Part shown: positions 42,316-51,148 of the stretch, in pieces
Numbering within the stretch: position 1 is the first letter of the stretch
Layout: each line of letters begins with the position of its first letter
Assembly: GCF_003966975.1 (NCBI RefSeq)
Contig: NZ_AP018437.1
Coordinates: 372,001 to 436,000 of the forward strand
Direction of reading: 5' to 3'
DNA from: Pelolinea submarina
Lineage (GTDB): Bacteria; Chloroflexota; Anaerolineae; Anaerolineales; Anaerolineaceae
Length of the DNA stretch: 64,000 nucleotides
The notes under the pieces: generated by a model
The model's database searches: none
What the model was told of the DNA's origin: nothing
Seen by the model: only the letters and a program-made list of their open reading frames with translations
Position numbers and translations under genes: made by a program

Positions 42316-42918
42316 ATGAAAATAAAGTTATTCGTTTTAATTCTGGTTCTGTTATCTGGCGCATTGTCGGCTTGCCAATCAGCTCCGACCTTGCCGACAC
42401 CTACGGCAACTGCCTTGCCAACAGACACCCCCGAACCCACCGCGGTTCCAACCCTGGAACCTACGGCAACGACTGTCCCTGAAATTGGAATGCCGGTCTC
42501 CAGTGAGAATTGGGAAGTGACCCTGTTGGGTGTCTCATTAATGGAGGAAGATGTCTATGACTCGGAGGTGAAGGGAAGAGTGTTGGCGAATGAAGGCAGT
42601 CGTTATCTTGCGGTTGCGTTCAGTGCAAAGCCTTTGGGTGAGAAAAAGTCAGTTTCGATCTCGGATGTTGTTGTAGTCGACGAAAATGGGCAGGTTCGGG
42701 GAGCCTATTATCTGGGCGCCCAGGAAGCTTCCAGCGAAATTGACCCGTTCAGCATCGAGGTCAAACGTTGCATGATGATGGCCATTACGGGCGAAGGTTT
42801 GGATATCCCCGTGGAAGAATACTTCCATATGATCTACCAGGTGGATGAGTCAAGCCTGGGCAAGCAAGTTACCTTTAATTTTGACGATGTACCTGCAATA
42901 CCGTTTATCGTTGAATAA
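42316..42918 (+). CDS. Lipoprotein with DUF4352-like domain
   Basis: The 200-residue protein starts MKIKLFVLILVLLSGALSAC, with lipobox ALSAC, followed by a short Thr/Pro linker (PTLPTPTATALPTDTPEP). An immunoglobulin-like beta domain from about residue 55 includes 'NWEVTLLGVSLMEE' and 'GSRYLAVAFSAKPLGEKKS', typical of DUF4352. An AGAGGA site precedes the ATG at five bases; the longer frame from 42277 lacks the signal start. It is exported and lipid-anchored. A strong terminator follows. Confidence 0.8.
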   Translation: MKIKLFVLILVLLSGALSACQSAPTLPTPTATALPTDTPEPTAVPTLEPTATTVPEIGMPVSSENWEVTLLGVSLMEEDVYDSEVKGRVLANEGSRYLAVAFSAKPLGEKKSVSISDVVVVDENGQVRGAYYLGAQEASSEIDPFSIEVKRCMMMAITGEGLDIPVEEYFHMIYQVDESSLGKQVTFNFDDVPAIPFIVE

Positions 42919-42973
42919 ATTTTGTTAAAGTTGCCGTACACCGGATTTGAAAACCCGGAAGATGAAAAAAAGG

Positions 42974-43003
42974 AAACTGCTCCGATTTCGGAGCAGTTTT
43001 TTG
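42974..43003 (+). terminator. Rho-independent terminator after the DUF4352-like lipoprotein
   Basis: AAACTGCTCCG, ATTT and CGGAGCAGTTTTTT form an 11-base stem with a T-run, 55 bases after the stop. Confidence 0.92.
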
Positions 43004-43077
43004 CGTTTGAAAAGGGGATAAGAAGATATAGATGAATCAGGGTTTGTTCAGGGTTTCTCTGGTCGCCGCAGAGAAAT

Positions 43078-44133
43078 TTAACCGCTGCAAAACGCAGTCA
43101 GGTTTTCCACCATGGTATCCATTTGCTTATGGCCGGTGCGCTGGTCGATGACCAATGTCAGCATGGTGTTGGCCATTTCCACCGCCGTGGCGTTGTCATT
43201 CAGGCGTGTGTCTTGCGCCAGTTCGGCCCAATGCGCTGTCAACCCGATGCCCGCCTCGCCCAGCTCATCCTGCAGCCAGTCGCGCTCGATCCCTTCCACG
43301 TATACCGGCAGCCCCAGCGGCATAATGTCTGCTTGCAGTTGCGGGAAGATCGGCCGCAGCGCCTTGATGCCGGCTATGGCTTCCAGCAGGTAGGTGTAAT
43401 TCTCGCGGCGCGCCTGGCGGATGCCGGCCCAATTCAGCCGCTCGATCTCAGCCTGCTCCAGCGGGTCGCCCAGCACCACCCTGTCGCTGTCATACAGTTC
43501 TTCCGCGCGTGCGTACAGTGCTTTCAGTTCATCGTAAGTATCCAGAGCCTGGTAAAGGTAATCCGCTAATTTTTCTCGATATTCCCGGATGACCGGCAAG
43601 CGCCGGTTGGGCAAATCCGAATATTTGGAGAGGATGGCGCTCACATCCATCTTTGTGGTCAGGTAACCCCCGTCGTGTGCGCAGAACTTGCGCAGGCTGT
43701 TAAAGGCAAAATCCCCGAATGGCTGCGGGTGGAAGGCAGCCTGGGCGTTATCCTCGACTACTAACTTGCCTTTCTCCTGCAAACTGCGTAAGGCTGCCTG
43801 CACTTCCAGCGGCTGGTTGAAGCCGAAATAGTTGATGAAGTACACCGCGCGCTGCCCCTGCGCTTGGCGTGCCAGGTCTTGCAGGTCGATGCTCAAATCC
43901 GGTTTCACTTGGTAAAAGGCGAAGGATAACCCGCACGGTACCAGCGCATTAAGAATGGATGGGCACAGGTAAGACGGCAGCAGTATTTCACGGATGCCCT
44001 GCGATACCAAATAATCGCCGATCACCGTCAGGCAGGCTTTCCCACCGTTCAGGAAAAGCGACCCCGAGGTGTCTATTGCCGGCTCATCCAACCGCCAGCG
44101 CTCATCCGCGTAAAACTCACCGCCCACATACAT
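43078..44133 (-). CDS. DegT/DnrJ/EryC1-like PLP-dependent protein
   Basis: The 351-residue protein has the fold pattern of DegT-type aminotransferases: 'LNGGKACLTVIGDYL' near residue 30, 'REILLPSYLCPSILNAL', 'YFINYFGFNQP', the PLP-phosphate/Asp region 'LVVEDNAQAAFHPQPFGDFAF' near 127, and 'NSLRKFCAHDGGYLTTK' containing the putative Lys. Such enzymes transaminate or dehydrate nucleotide sugars. The short N-terminus (MYVGGEFYADERW) differs from the standard family. It is isolated from the glycan cluster and monocistronic. Confidence 0.8.
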   Translation of the reverse strand: MYVGGEFYADERWRLDEPAIDTSGSLFLNGGKACLTVIGDYLVSQGIREILLPSYLCPSILNALVPCGLSFAFYQVKPDLSIDLQDLARQAQGQRAVYFINYFGFNQPLEVQAALRSLQEKGKLVVEDNAQAAFHPQPFGDFAFNSLRKFCAHDGGYLTTKMDVSAILSKYSDLPNRRLPVIREYREKLADYLYQALDTYDELKALYARAEELYDSDRVVLGDPLEQAEIERLNWAGIRQARRENYTYLLEAIAGIKALRPIFPQLQADIMPLGLPVYVEGIERDWLQDELGEAGIGLTAHWAELAQDTRLNDNATAVEMANTMLTLVIDQRTGHKQMDTMVENLTAFCSG

Positions 44134-44189
44134 ATAATATCTCTCCGCTGCTTATCAACATATTGCTCTAATTGTATTTCCAAAAATCA

Positions 44190-44300
44190 CCTCCCCTAAA
44201 GTCGTCAGACTTTGGGGGAGGAAGGGAGGGGGTGAAATGGGGGAGGTTAGGAGGGGGCGGGGAGGAAGGGAGGGGGCGAAAAAAGGGAGGTTAGGAAGCG
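44190..44300. repeat. Palindromic repeat, short form with tandem tails
   Basis: CCTCCCCTAAAGTC, GTCA and GACTTTGGGGGAGG form a hairpin (44190-44222), followed by several GGGAGG-rich tails such as ATGGGGGAGGTTAGGAGG and GAAGGGAGGGGGC. Copies pile up toward 44300. Confidence 0.75.
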
Positions 44301-44342
44301 CCAGACCGGGAACCAAAGCCTGCGATCATTCGTCATAAATAT

Positions 44343-45041
44343 ATGAATATAAATAAGACAATCGCCTTGTTAATTTCCCTGACGCTCTTTTCCTTGAGCG
44401 CCTGCCTGCCCCATCCCTCCGTGGACTCTGCACCCTTGCCTGTTGAGGAGACTCTTGCCCAGCCTTCGTTGAGCAGTACTTCACCTGCGGAGGACAACCA
44501 ATATACCAACACGGACTTTGGTCTCTCGTTTAACTATCCATCCGATTGGTTCGGGCCTGATGAATACGTGTCCGGCGATACCCTGAGGATTGCGATTGGG
44601 TCCGATGTAGTTTATCCCTACGGGACGGACCGCGCCGACCAGGCTTTGACCCAGCCGAATTCTTATTACATTGTGGTGCAATACACCAAAAATAACCGGA
44701 ACACCTACTGGCAGGATACTTACCAAAAACTGACTGCCATGCAGGACGGCGAGTCGCTCTCCGATACCAGAAGCCGCATCATTCGCGTGCGCCAGCTCAA
44801 CCTGGATGATTTACACGGATTTGAATACACTGCCACGCTTTCCGACACGGCTCAAACTGAACCTATCTACTCTCGCGAAGTGATTTTGGTGGATGACCAA
44901 TCCAACCTGCTGACAATATCCGGTTCACCCAACACCGTAGAAATTCCCGCCGGTGAAGATTGGCGGGATCTCTACCGCGCGGTGGATGAGCAATATCAGG
45001 ATGCTTTCCATGCCATTTTGGATTCCATACAATTGAATTAA
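44343..45041 (+). CDS. Lipoprotein with PsbP-like domain
   Basis: The 232-residue protein starts MNINKTIALLISLTLFSLSAC with lipobox SLSAC, then a Ser/Pro linker, and a domain beginning 'YTNTDFGLSFNYPSDWFG' near residue 57, the PsbP-like opening also seen in the lipoproteins at 249-2556. It continues 'DDLHGFEYTATLSDTAQ' and ends 'FHAILDSIQLN'. It is probably a surface lipoprotein; the role of the domain is not known. The palindromic repeat cluster lies directly upstream. Confidence 0.78.
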   Translation: MNINKTIALLISLTLFSLSACLPHPSVDSAPLPVEETLAQPSLSSTSPAEDNQYTNTDFGLSFNYPSDWFGPDEYVSGDTLRIAIGSDVVYPYGTDRADQALTQPNSYYIVVQYTKNNRNTYWQDTYQKLTAMQDGESLSDTRSRIIRVRQLNLDDLHGFEYTATLSDTAQTEPIYSREVILVDDQSNLLTISGSPNTVEIPAGEDWRDLYRAVDEQYQDAFHAILDSIQLN

Positions 45042-45100
45042 AGCTTTAACCCTTCCCCCAGTATTAGGCTTTAGGGAAGGCTGGAATGGGACTGGAGGGA

Positions 45101-45808
45101 TCAGGCATCCTTACTTCTTGTTTTGATCAGGAATTGCAGTCCGGATAACAATCCCAATGCTATGAAAGTGGAAGTATATAGTTTCGCAGATTCTTCGAAA
45201 ATGTAAGATGCCGTTGTTGGAGGTCTGAAACTTGCGTCAATGGTTGTGTGGATGACATAACAGACGAAAGCGATAACAAAATACTCCGCAATATAGGGGA
45301 CTTCAAATACGGTTGGTAAAACGTAAATCAGGACGGGCAGGGCAACCAGACCGTAAATAATGATGATCATATCGTTCCAGCTGTGGACGCCGGTCCAGGC
45401 AATCAGTTTCCTGAAAAAACGGATGTGATCTAGATTTGTCCCAATGTTTTCATGGAATTGCATTACCTCATCCACGGCCAGATAGGTTAACGCAATAGCA
45501 GCGATCAGAAAAAAAACCTTCTGTTTCCTTTTTGCATTGGGGCTGATAAAAAAGCAAGTATAAGCAATCAGCGCGGAGGTTGTTAATACTGTCGCGGAAA
45601 GGATACTGATCGACCCCACTTCCAAGTAAAAATTGTAACAAAAACGTTCTCCTTCAGGATGAATAAAAACCGAGAAGGATATGAAAGCGAAAACGGCAGC
45701 TAATATGATCCCGGAGAATAAAAATATATCCGGTTTAATTTGCCTGGGGCGATTTCTATATGCTGTTTTGATTTTTTCGACGTAATTTAAAGAACTGATT
45801 TTTGCCAC
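45101..45808 (-). CDS. Six-helix membrane protein of unknown function
   Basis: The 235-residue protein has hydrophobic helices near residues 29-50, 67-90, 97-115, 140-165, 170-190 and 210-228, and the conserved-looking polar motif 'YLAVDEVMQFHENIG' (residues 109-123) with Asp, Glu and His facing the membrane core. A similar DE...HE motif is found in uncharacterised bacterial membrane proteins; a metal site is possible, but unproven. A late 'SYIFEESAKLY' adds two acids. Monocistronic. No clear ribosome binding site. Confidence 0.65.
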   Translation of the reverse strand: MAKISSLNYVEKIKTAYRNRPRQIKPDIFLFSGIILAAVFAFISFSVFIHPEGERFCYNFYLEVGSISILSATVLTTSALIAYTCFFISPNAKRKQKVFFLIAAIALTYLAVDEVMQFHENIGTNLDHIRFFRKLIAWTGVHSWNDMIIIIYGLVALPVLIYVLPTVFEVPYIAEYFVIAFVCYVIHTTIDASFRPPTTASYIFEESAKLYTSTFIALGLLSGLQFLIKTRSKDA

Positions 45809-46084
45809 CTATCTATTCATTGAAATAACATTATCTATTGGAATTAACCAGGATATCTTCGGCCTGTCTGCTATGCGATTGGATCCCTGCGGTCTGAAGG
45901 ATATGCTTTGGTTATTCGAAATTTCCGGCATTATATCCTCTTAACGTTTTATCGTCTTTGTTTTTAATGTTTTGGGGATATTTCAAAAAATTAATATTTT
46001 TACAGGGAAGTCGGAGAAGAATGTATTGAAAATCCATCTATAATTAGATTTTCCTAAAAAGATTGATAAAGGAGGGCAAGTTTA

Positions 46085-46582
46085 ATGAAACCGGCACTGA
46101 TTGTTATCGATGTTCAGAAGGATTTCTTTCATATCAGCGACATAACCACGCAGAGTCTTCATGCGGCTATCGAGGTTATCAATGCTGCTATTGCGCTTTT
46201 CCGCGAAAAGGGATTTCCGGTAATCAGTGTCCAGCATATTGAAGAAGCGGATGGGTTAAAACCGGGCAGCCCCGGGTTCGACCTTCCCGATGAATTGGAA
46301 ATTGCTGCGGACGATCTCCACATTCATAAATATTACGGCAATGCCTTCAACAAGACCTGTTTGGCTGAACACCTGCATACATTGCAAGCCGATCCGCTTA
46401 TCCTGGCGGGGTTCTGCGCCGAGTTTTGCGTGTTATCCACCTATCGGGGCGCTTTGGATCAGGACTTTAAACCGATTATGCTACAGGGTGGATTAGCCAG
46501 CGAGACGCCGGAACATATCCGTTTTGTTGAACAAATCAGCGATGGAGTCACCTACGGGGCTTTGAAAAACTTATTGCGATAA
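46085..46582 (+). CDS. Isochorismatase-like cysteine hydrolase
   Basis: The 165-residue protein starts MKPALIVIDVQKDFFHIS with the catalytic Asp of this family. It has 'HIHKYYGNAFNKTCL' with the Lys (residue 79 region) and the nucleophile Cys in 'LAGFCAEFCVLSTYRGALDQ', which completes the Asp-Lys-Cys triad. Members hydrolyse isochorismate, nicotinamide or similar amides. An AGGAGGG site lies eight bases before the ATG. Monocistronic, substrate unknown. Confidence 0.88.
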   Translation: MKPALIVIDVQKDFFHISDITTQSLHAAIEVINAAIALFREKGFPVISVQHIEEADGLKPGSPGFDLPDELEIAADDLHIHKYYGNAFNKTCLAEHLHTLQADPLILAGFCAEFCVLSTYRGALDQDFKPIMLQGGLASETPEHIRFVEQISDGVTYGALKNLLR

Positions 46583-46716
46583 CCGAAGGTTATAATGATA
46601 CGCAATAGGCAGATGATTTCTGCCGAATTTGAAAAAGAGGGTGAAATATTTTACACGGCGTTAGTTGTTATATATAATTGATATGACTCTCTTATTTGTT
46701 AGCCAAGTGAATAACC

Positions 46717-48273
46717 TTGAAATCTTTCCACCGTAAATTACTTTGGGCATTTTGCTCCGTTGTTTCATTCGGGGTGCTGTTCCTTCTCCTCTATCTTCCG
46801 GTTCAGCCGAAAGGGAATATCTTTTCGGAAGGTTGGGAAATGAAAGTGGGGGATGAATGGCGTCCGGTTACCTTCCCTTTTCAATACTCAATCACAGAAA
46901 TGACCACGCTGGTCTTTAGAACTGAAATATCTTATCCGGCCGGGGATGCAATGATCCTGACCGGGTTGAAAGGTCAGGCCGTTCGCATCGATTTAGATGG
47001 TAATTCTGTTATCGCTTTGGGCGATCTGGAAGCTCCTACGGCAAATATTTGGAATAAGACTTTCATAGTACCTTTACCGGAAGAAGGATCTCCATCTTCG
47101 GAAATGGAAATTCAACTGAGCAGCGCATCATTTCCCATCAGTATATCCATACCTCCCTACACGATAGATAAAAAATCGGCGGCTTTACGGGTCATGTGGA
47201 TTGATTTTATTTATAACGATATCCTGCTCACCTCTGTTGGCGCCGCCCTGTTAATTGGTTTACTTCTGATTGTTCTTTCGTTGATACGCCGTCGAACATT
47301 CAGCGCCGAAATATATTTTGGCTTGGCGTCCGTTATGGGGGCGATTGAAACTTTCGACTTCCAATTTCGGGTTTCGACTGGAACGCTGGGTGACTTTCTA
47401 GTTATAAAGAAAATTTTGATGATCGCGGGTTACCTGGCTGCCTTTCTGTTTATGGTTGGTATGGAAAAATATTTCCAGGATCGGCTGCGCGTCAGCAAAT
47501 ACCTGGCAGCACCTTCTATCGTTTCCGTATTCATTGTCCTCATCCAGCCGGATCTGATCAGATTATCTCAAACACTGACGTATTTAAACATGGTCACGCT
47601 GATTGACCTGGTGGGTGCAGTCTACTTTATTTTCAAAGATGCCGGGAAGAAAAACTGGCTGGTTCTTCCGGCAATCTGGTTGATCTTGGGCCTTTTGGAA
47701 ATTCTCGCTGTTCAAATCTTCCATTTTTCCTGGCCGTATGTCATGGCCTATATTATCCTTCTGAGCACTATTCTCTTTGGCGTTAATCTGTTGATTGAAT
47801 TTAATCAGGTGTTTTTGGAAAAAGAGGATTTAGAGAAGAGAATTGATATTGATACGCTCACAACTGCCTATAATCGCAATGTGCTGGGGAAAGCTTCCAA
47901 AAATCAATACAATGTTCTTATTCTTATGGATCTGGATAATTTCAAATCCTATAATGATCGCCACGGACACCAAAAAGGGGATCGCATCCTGGTTCAGTTT
48001 GCTGAAATTGTAAAAAATAATCTTCGCCAGAATGACCTGGTTGTGCGCTACGGCGGTGATGAATTTTTAGTGTTGTTGAGTGATATCGGTATAATAGATG
48101 CTGAACGGGTTGCGGACCGGATACGTAAAGAATTTGAGGAATTAACAATTGAAGATCATTTAAGTGTGTCCTACGGCATCGAAAAGATCGTTCAATCTAT
48201 TAACTCTGATCTGACAAAAGCAGATCGCTTGATGTATGCCATGAAACAGGCCAAGCGAGAGCGAAAAATATAA
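46717..48273 (+). CDS. Membrane diguanylate cyclase with extracytoplasmic sensory domain
   Basis: The 518-residue protein has an N-terminal membrane helix (near residues 8-28), a beta-rich extracytoplasmic region (about residues 35-150) and seven membrane helices (about 165-365), reminiscent of 7TMR-DISM receptors. A GGDEF domain follows (about 375-518) with 'IDTLTTAYNRN', 'LILMDLDNFKSYNDRHGH' and the active-site GGDEF. The inhibitory I-site RQND lies five residues before GGDEF, so product inhibition is expected. The start is a TTG, because the next ATG falls inside the mature domain and an in-frame stop lies nine bases upstream. The B3/4 gene follows. Confidence 0.88.
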   Translation: MKSFHRKLLWAFCSVVSFGVLFLLLYLPVQPKGNIFSEGWEMKVGDEWRPVTFPFQYSITEMTTLVFRTEISYPAGDAMILTGLKGQAVRIDLDGNSVIALGDLEAPTANIWNKTFIVPLPEEGSPSSEMEIQLSSASFPISISIPPYTIDKKSAALRVMWIDFIYNDILLTSVGAALLIGLLLIVLSLIRRRTFSAEIYFGLASVMGAIETFDFQFRVSTGTLGDFLVIKKILMIAGYLAAFLFMVGMEKYFQDRLRVSKYLAAPSIVSVFIVLIQPDLIRLSQTLTYLNMVTLIDLVGAVYFIFKDAGKKNWLVLPAIWLILGLLEILAVQIFHFSWPYVMAYIILLSTILFGVNLLIEFNQVFLEKEDLEKRIDIDTLTTAYNRNVLGKASKNQYNVLILMDLDNFKSYNDRHGHQKGDRILVQFAEIVKNNLRQNDLVVRYGGDEFLVLLSDIGIIDAERVADRIRKEFEELTIEDHLSVSYGIEKIVQSINSDLTKADRLMYAMKQAKRERKI

Positions 48274-48290
48274 TTACCGATAGGATCAAT

Positions 48291-49007
48291 ATGAAAACAA
48301 TACAGTACTCGATAGCTCCCCAGGTTTTCGAAAAATTTCCCGATTATATTCGCGGGGTTGTGCTGGCTGTGGGTGTGTCCAATGGCAAGTCCTCGCCTGA
48401 ACTGGTTCAACTATTGCGTGATGAAGAAAAATCGCTACAGCAGCGCTTGAATGTGGAAGAGATTACTGACTATCCCAAGGTGAATTCCTGGCGTGAGGCT
48501 TTCCGTTCGCTTGGCATCAAACCCAGCGAATACCGCTCTTCCATCGAAGCCATGTCGCGGCGTGTCCTGCGCGGTAATGAACTGCCTTCCATCAATGCTT
48601 TGGTGGATATTGGAAACATCCTTTCACTGCGTCATCTGGTTCCCACCGGCGGGCATGCGCTGGATGCAATCCAGGCAGATATCTCTCTGCGTCCGGCCGA
48701 CGGTTCGGAGGAGTTTGTTCCCTTCGGATCGGAAGAGATGGAACATCCCGACCCGGATGAATTCGTTTTTGTGGAAGGAAATACGGTGCTCACCCGCCGT
48801 TGGAGCTGGCGCCAGGCGAACCATTCGCTTACGCTGCCTTCCACCAAGATCATTGAGTTCAATATCGACGGCCTTCCTCCGGTATCGATGGAGGAAGTAG
48901 AACTGGTGGCCAAGGATATGTTCGAATTGGTGAGTCGTTTCTGCGGCGGTGAACTTTCTGTTCAATACATCACACGCGATAATCCTTCCATCTCATTGAC
49001 ATTCTAA
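48291..49007 (+). CDS. B3/B4 tRNA-editing-domain protein
   Basis: The 238-residue protein is of the PheRS beta B3/B4 type: 'VNSWREAFRSLGIKPSEYRSSIEAM' and 'VDIGNILSLRHLVPTGGHALDAI' are the landmark helices and strands. Free-standing members are thought to edit or sense misacylated tRNA; the precise target here is not known. The C-terminal 'CGGELSVQYITRDNPSISL' is typical. It starts 17 bases after the diguanylate cyclase stop and ends before a strong terminator. Confidence 0.88.
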   Translation: MKTIQYSIAPQVFEKFPDYIRGVVLAVGVSNGKSSPELVQLLRDEEKSLQQRLNVEEITDYPKVNSWREAFRSLGIKPSEYRSSIEAMSRRVLRGNELPSINALVDIGNILSLRHLVPTGGHALDAIQADISLRPADGSEEFVPFGSEEMEHPDPDEFVFVEGNTVLTRRWSWRQANHSLTLPSTKIIEFNIDGLPPVSMEEVELVAKDMFELVSRFCGGELSVQYITRDNPSISLTF

Positions 49008-49035
49008 GGTCCGTTTTCACTTACCACACACATAA

Positions 49036-49070
49036 AACAATCTCCCGAATTTCGGGAGATTGTTATTATT
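49036..49070 (+). terminator. Rho-independent terminator after the B3/B4 gene
   Basis: AACAATCTCCCGAA and TTCGGGAGATTGTT form a 14-base inverted pair followed by ATTATTT. It sits between convergent genes. Confidence 0.88.
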
Positions 49071-49093
49071 TAACTAACTGACCTGACAAAATT

Positions 49094-49816
49094 TTATTCG
49101 ATATCTTGTCCGGGCAAGGCTGCCTTCTCATTCCCGTTTCTTAAGAAGATGGCAGACAGGATGCGGTAAGTGGTCAAAAAGACTATGCTGGCCGCGCTGC
49201 TCCAATACAGAATTTGCATGCCGGCAGTTCCGGTATCGCTGCCCGCGCTGATGCCGTGCAACAGCACCATCCAAAAGACCCCGAAACTCAGATAGTGCAG
49301 TACGCGCCAGGTGGCTCGTCCAATGGATTTGCGCACATAGGAACTGAACACCAACGCAATCCATAAATAGAGACTGATCTGCCCGGCACCGACACTCAAA
49401 GGTTGATAGTTGAACACCGTAAAAGGTACCACCAGTTGCAAAGGCGTCATGTTGATGTACGGATCCCAAAGCAGGATCACTCCGTGGAAAAGCGTGAAGA
49501 ATAATCCGTAAAGGCTGACAAATTGATGCAGGTCGTTGCCAATGGCGAACCCCCGGCCTTTCGGCAGGCTGCGGGTGCTCATCAGCAGGCCCAGCACCAT
49601 GGATACCCATAAGAAGACAAAGGCAATGATGCCGCTGGCCCGCGACAGGTACCAGAATGTATGCGTGTCCGCTGCGGCGCCGGACTGTGCCAGGGCAGGC
49701 AGCATCAGAGCGCCCAGGAAAAAGGCCAGCATCCCGCCGGCCAGGATTAGGCCCGTCCGTAAGATTCTCTTGAAGAGTCTTTCCTCAAATTGGTTCGACC
49801 AGGATATTTCTTTCAT
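49094..49816 (-). CDS. Ferric-reductase-like transmembrane protein, bis-haem type
   Basis: The 240-residue protein has six or seven membrane helices and two His pairs: H in 'NDLHQFVSLYGLFFTLFHGVIL' (residues about 97 and 110) and 'WRVLHYLSFGVFWMVLLHGI' (about 175 and 189), as in the FRD/MsrQ haem b family. It would pass electrons across the membrane. It overlaps the ApbE gene by 32 bases and is the last gene of the leftward PepSY-small protein-ApbE-reductase group. Soluble FAD/NADPH domains are absent, so it needs a partner. Confidence 0.85.
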   Translation of the reverse strand: MKEISWSNQFEERLFKRILRTGLILAGGMLAFFLGALMLPALAQSGAAADTHTFWYLSRASGIIAFVFLWVSMVLGLLMSTRSLPKGRGFAIGNDLHQFVSLYGLFFTLFHGVILLWDPYINMTPLQLVVPFTVFNYQPLSVGAGQISLYLWIALVFSSYVRKSIGRATWRVLHYLSFGVFWMVLLHGISAGSDTGTAGMQILYWSSAASIVFLTTYRILSAIFLRNGNEKAALPGQDIE

Positions 49817-50744
49817 ATTCTTTCACCAGATAAGATTCCATATTATTTGATAATGCGATAATTCCATTTTGCAGCACAAACAGGCCCGCGTTTCCGCTGC
49901 GCTGCCTGAGCCACTGCATGCCTTGCTCAGACCCCAAAATCAGGCAGGTCTTGGCCGCCATTTCGGCTTCCATCAGGTTGGGCGCGATCACGGTCGCGCT
50001 CAACACGTCGCTTTCCACCGGCGCGTTGCTGCGCGGGTCAATGATGTGCGTGCGCCATTCGCCGTCCTGCTCCCAGTGCCGGTGATCCGTGCCGGAGGTG
50101 GCTACGCCGCCTTCGCGCAGGCTGATGCGCGCGATCTCCGCTTCCAGGTTGAAGGGATCCTTTATGCCGATTTGCCAGCTTTGGGCTGGCCCGCTGCGCG
50201 GGGTCAGGGCGATGTCGCCGCCTGCGCTGACCAAAGCCGGGGCGTATTCCGCCAGGCGCTGCGCGGCTTGATGCGCGGCCCAGCCTTTGGCGCTGCCGCC
50301 GAAATCCAACCGCAACCCTTCCGGCAGCAGCACCTTGTGTTTATCCGTGTCCACGGCAATGTCGTCCAGGCTTGCGGCTGAGTTTATAAAGGAGAAATGA
50401 GCACCCAACATGCCGGCGCTGTTTTCCAGCAGCTCGAAGCTGCGGTCGTATCCGGCCGCTTCCAGCGCGTCCAGCACAGCCGGTGTGACCAACCCGCGGC
50501 TGTCCTCGGCTGCTTCCAGGGCGACCTGCAGCACATCCCACAACACCGGGCTGACCGACACAGCCTCTCCCTGGCTGCGGTTGAGTTGGCTCAGTTCACT
50601 GTCCCAGCGGAAACGGCTCAGGTGCTGTTCCCATTCTTCGAACCAGGCCGGCACCTGCTCCAGCAGCGAGCGTGCCTGTTCGGATTCCGAATCGATCAGC
50701 GCTTCGACCTCGCTGCCCATTGCGTGAAAACGGATCTTATACAT
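49785..50744 (-). CDS. apbE: FAD:protein FMN transferase
   Basis: The 319-residue protein transfers FMN from FAD to a Thr/Ser of a target protein in flavinylated electron-transfer chains. Landmarks: 'AMGSEVEALI' near residue 9, 'LRLDFGGSAKGWAAHQ' near 155, 'LVSAGGDIALTP' near 178, 'GGVATSGTDHRHWEQD' and 'THIIDPRSNAPVESDVLSATVIAPN', with the metal-binding Asp. No signal peptide with lipobox is seen, unlike many ApbE proteins. The start ATG overlaps the stop of the small anchored protein (TAATG). Confidence 0.9.
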   Translation of the reverse strand: MYKIRFHAMGSEVEALIDSESEQARSLLEQVPAWFEEWEQHLSRFRWDSELSQLNRSQGEAVSVSPVLWDVLQVALEAAEDSRGLVTPAVLDALEAAGYDRSFELLENSAGMLGAHFSFINSAASLDDIAVDTDKHKVLLPEGLRLDFGGSAKGWAAHQAAQRLAEYAPALVSAGGDIALTPRSGPAQSWQIGIKDPFNLEAEIARISLREGGVATSGTDHRHWEQDGEWRTHIIDPRSNAPVESDVLSATVIAPNLMEAEMAAKTCLILGSEQGMQWLRQRSGNAGLFVLQNGIIALSNNMESYLVKEYERNILVEPI

Positions 50745-51121
50745 TAGCTTGACGATGTTTTGGCTGCCGGGGCGCCGCCGCCGGAGCCGCCAGAGCCGCC
50801 GGAAGAACCGATCACTACCCGCTCGATCACCGGCGCGGCGGTGGGTTCGGCTTGCTGTACGGTGACCTGCGCCAGCTCCTGGCTGCTTTGACTGGTACTT
50901 GTATTGTCCAATGCAGAGGGCACCAGTGTGGGCAGCGCGGTGTTCAAAGCGTTCGTATTGTCGACTGTGGTGTTATCCGCCTCCGCGCTGGCTTCCTGGG
51001 TGCTTTTGCTGAACAGATTCCACAATCCGAACAGCGATGTAACGGAAAGCGAAGCCAGAAAGACTTTTATCGCGGTTGCCCAGTTTTTACCTTGTTTGTT
51101 ATTCGGGGTATTCATTCTCAT
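50744..51121 (-). CDS. Small anchored Ser/Thr/Gly-rich protein
   Basis: The 125-residue protein has a short basic N-terminus, one hydrophobic helix (residues about 16-38: VFLASLSVTSLFGLWNLF), then a low-complexity Asn/Thr/Ser/Ala stretch and a Gly/Ser-rich end (SSGGSGGSGGGAPAAKTSSS). No domain was recognised. The stop is fused to the ApbE start in TAATG, so they are translationally coupled. It could be an exported partner of ApbE or a spacer, but the usual FMN-attachment motif (around 'DGAT') is not seen. Confidence 0.6.
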   Translation of the reverse strand: MRMNTPNNKQGKNWATAIKVFLASLSVTSLFGLWNLFSKSTQEASAEADNTTVDNTNALNTALPTLVPSALDNTSTSQSSQELAQVTVQQAEPTAAPVIERVVIGSSGGSGGSGGGAPAAKTSSS

Positions 51122-51148
51122 TTCTCAATTCCGTATTGTCCAAGCGAA

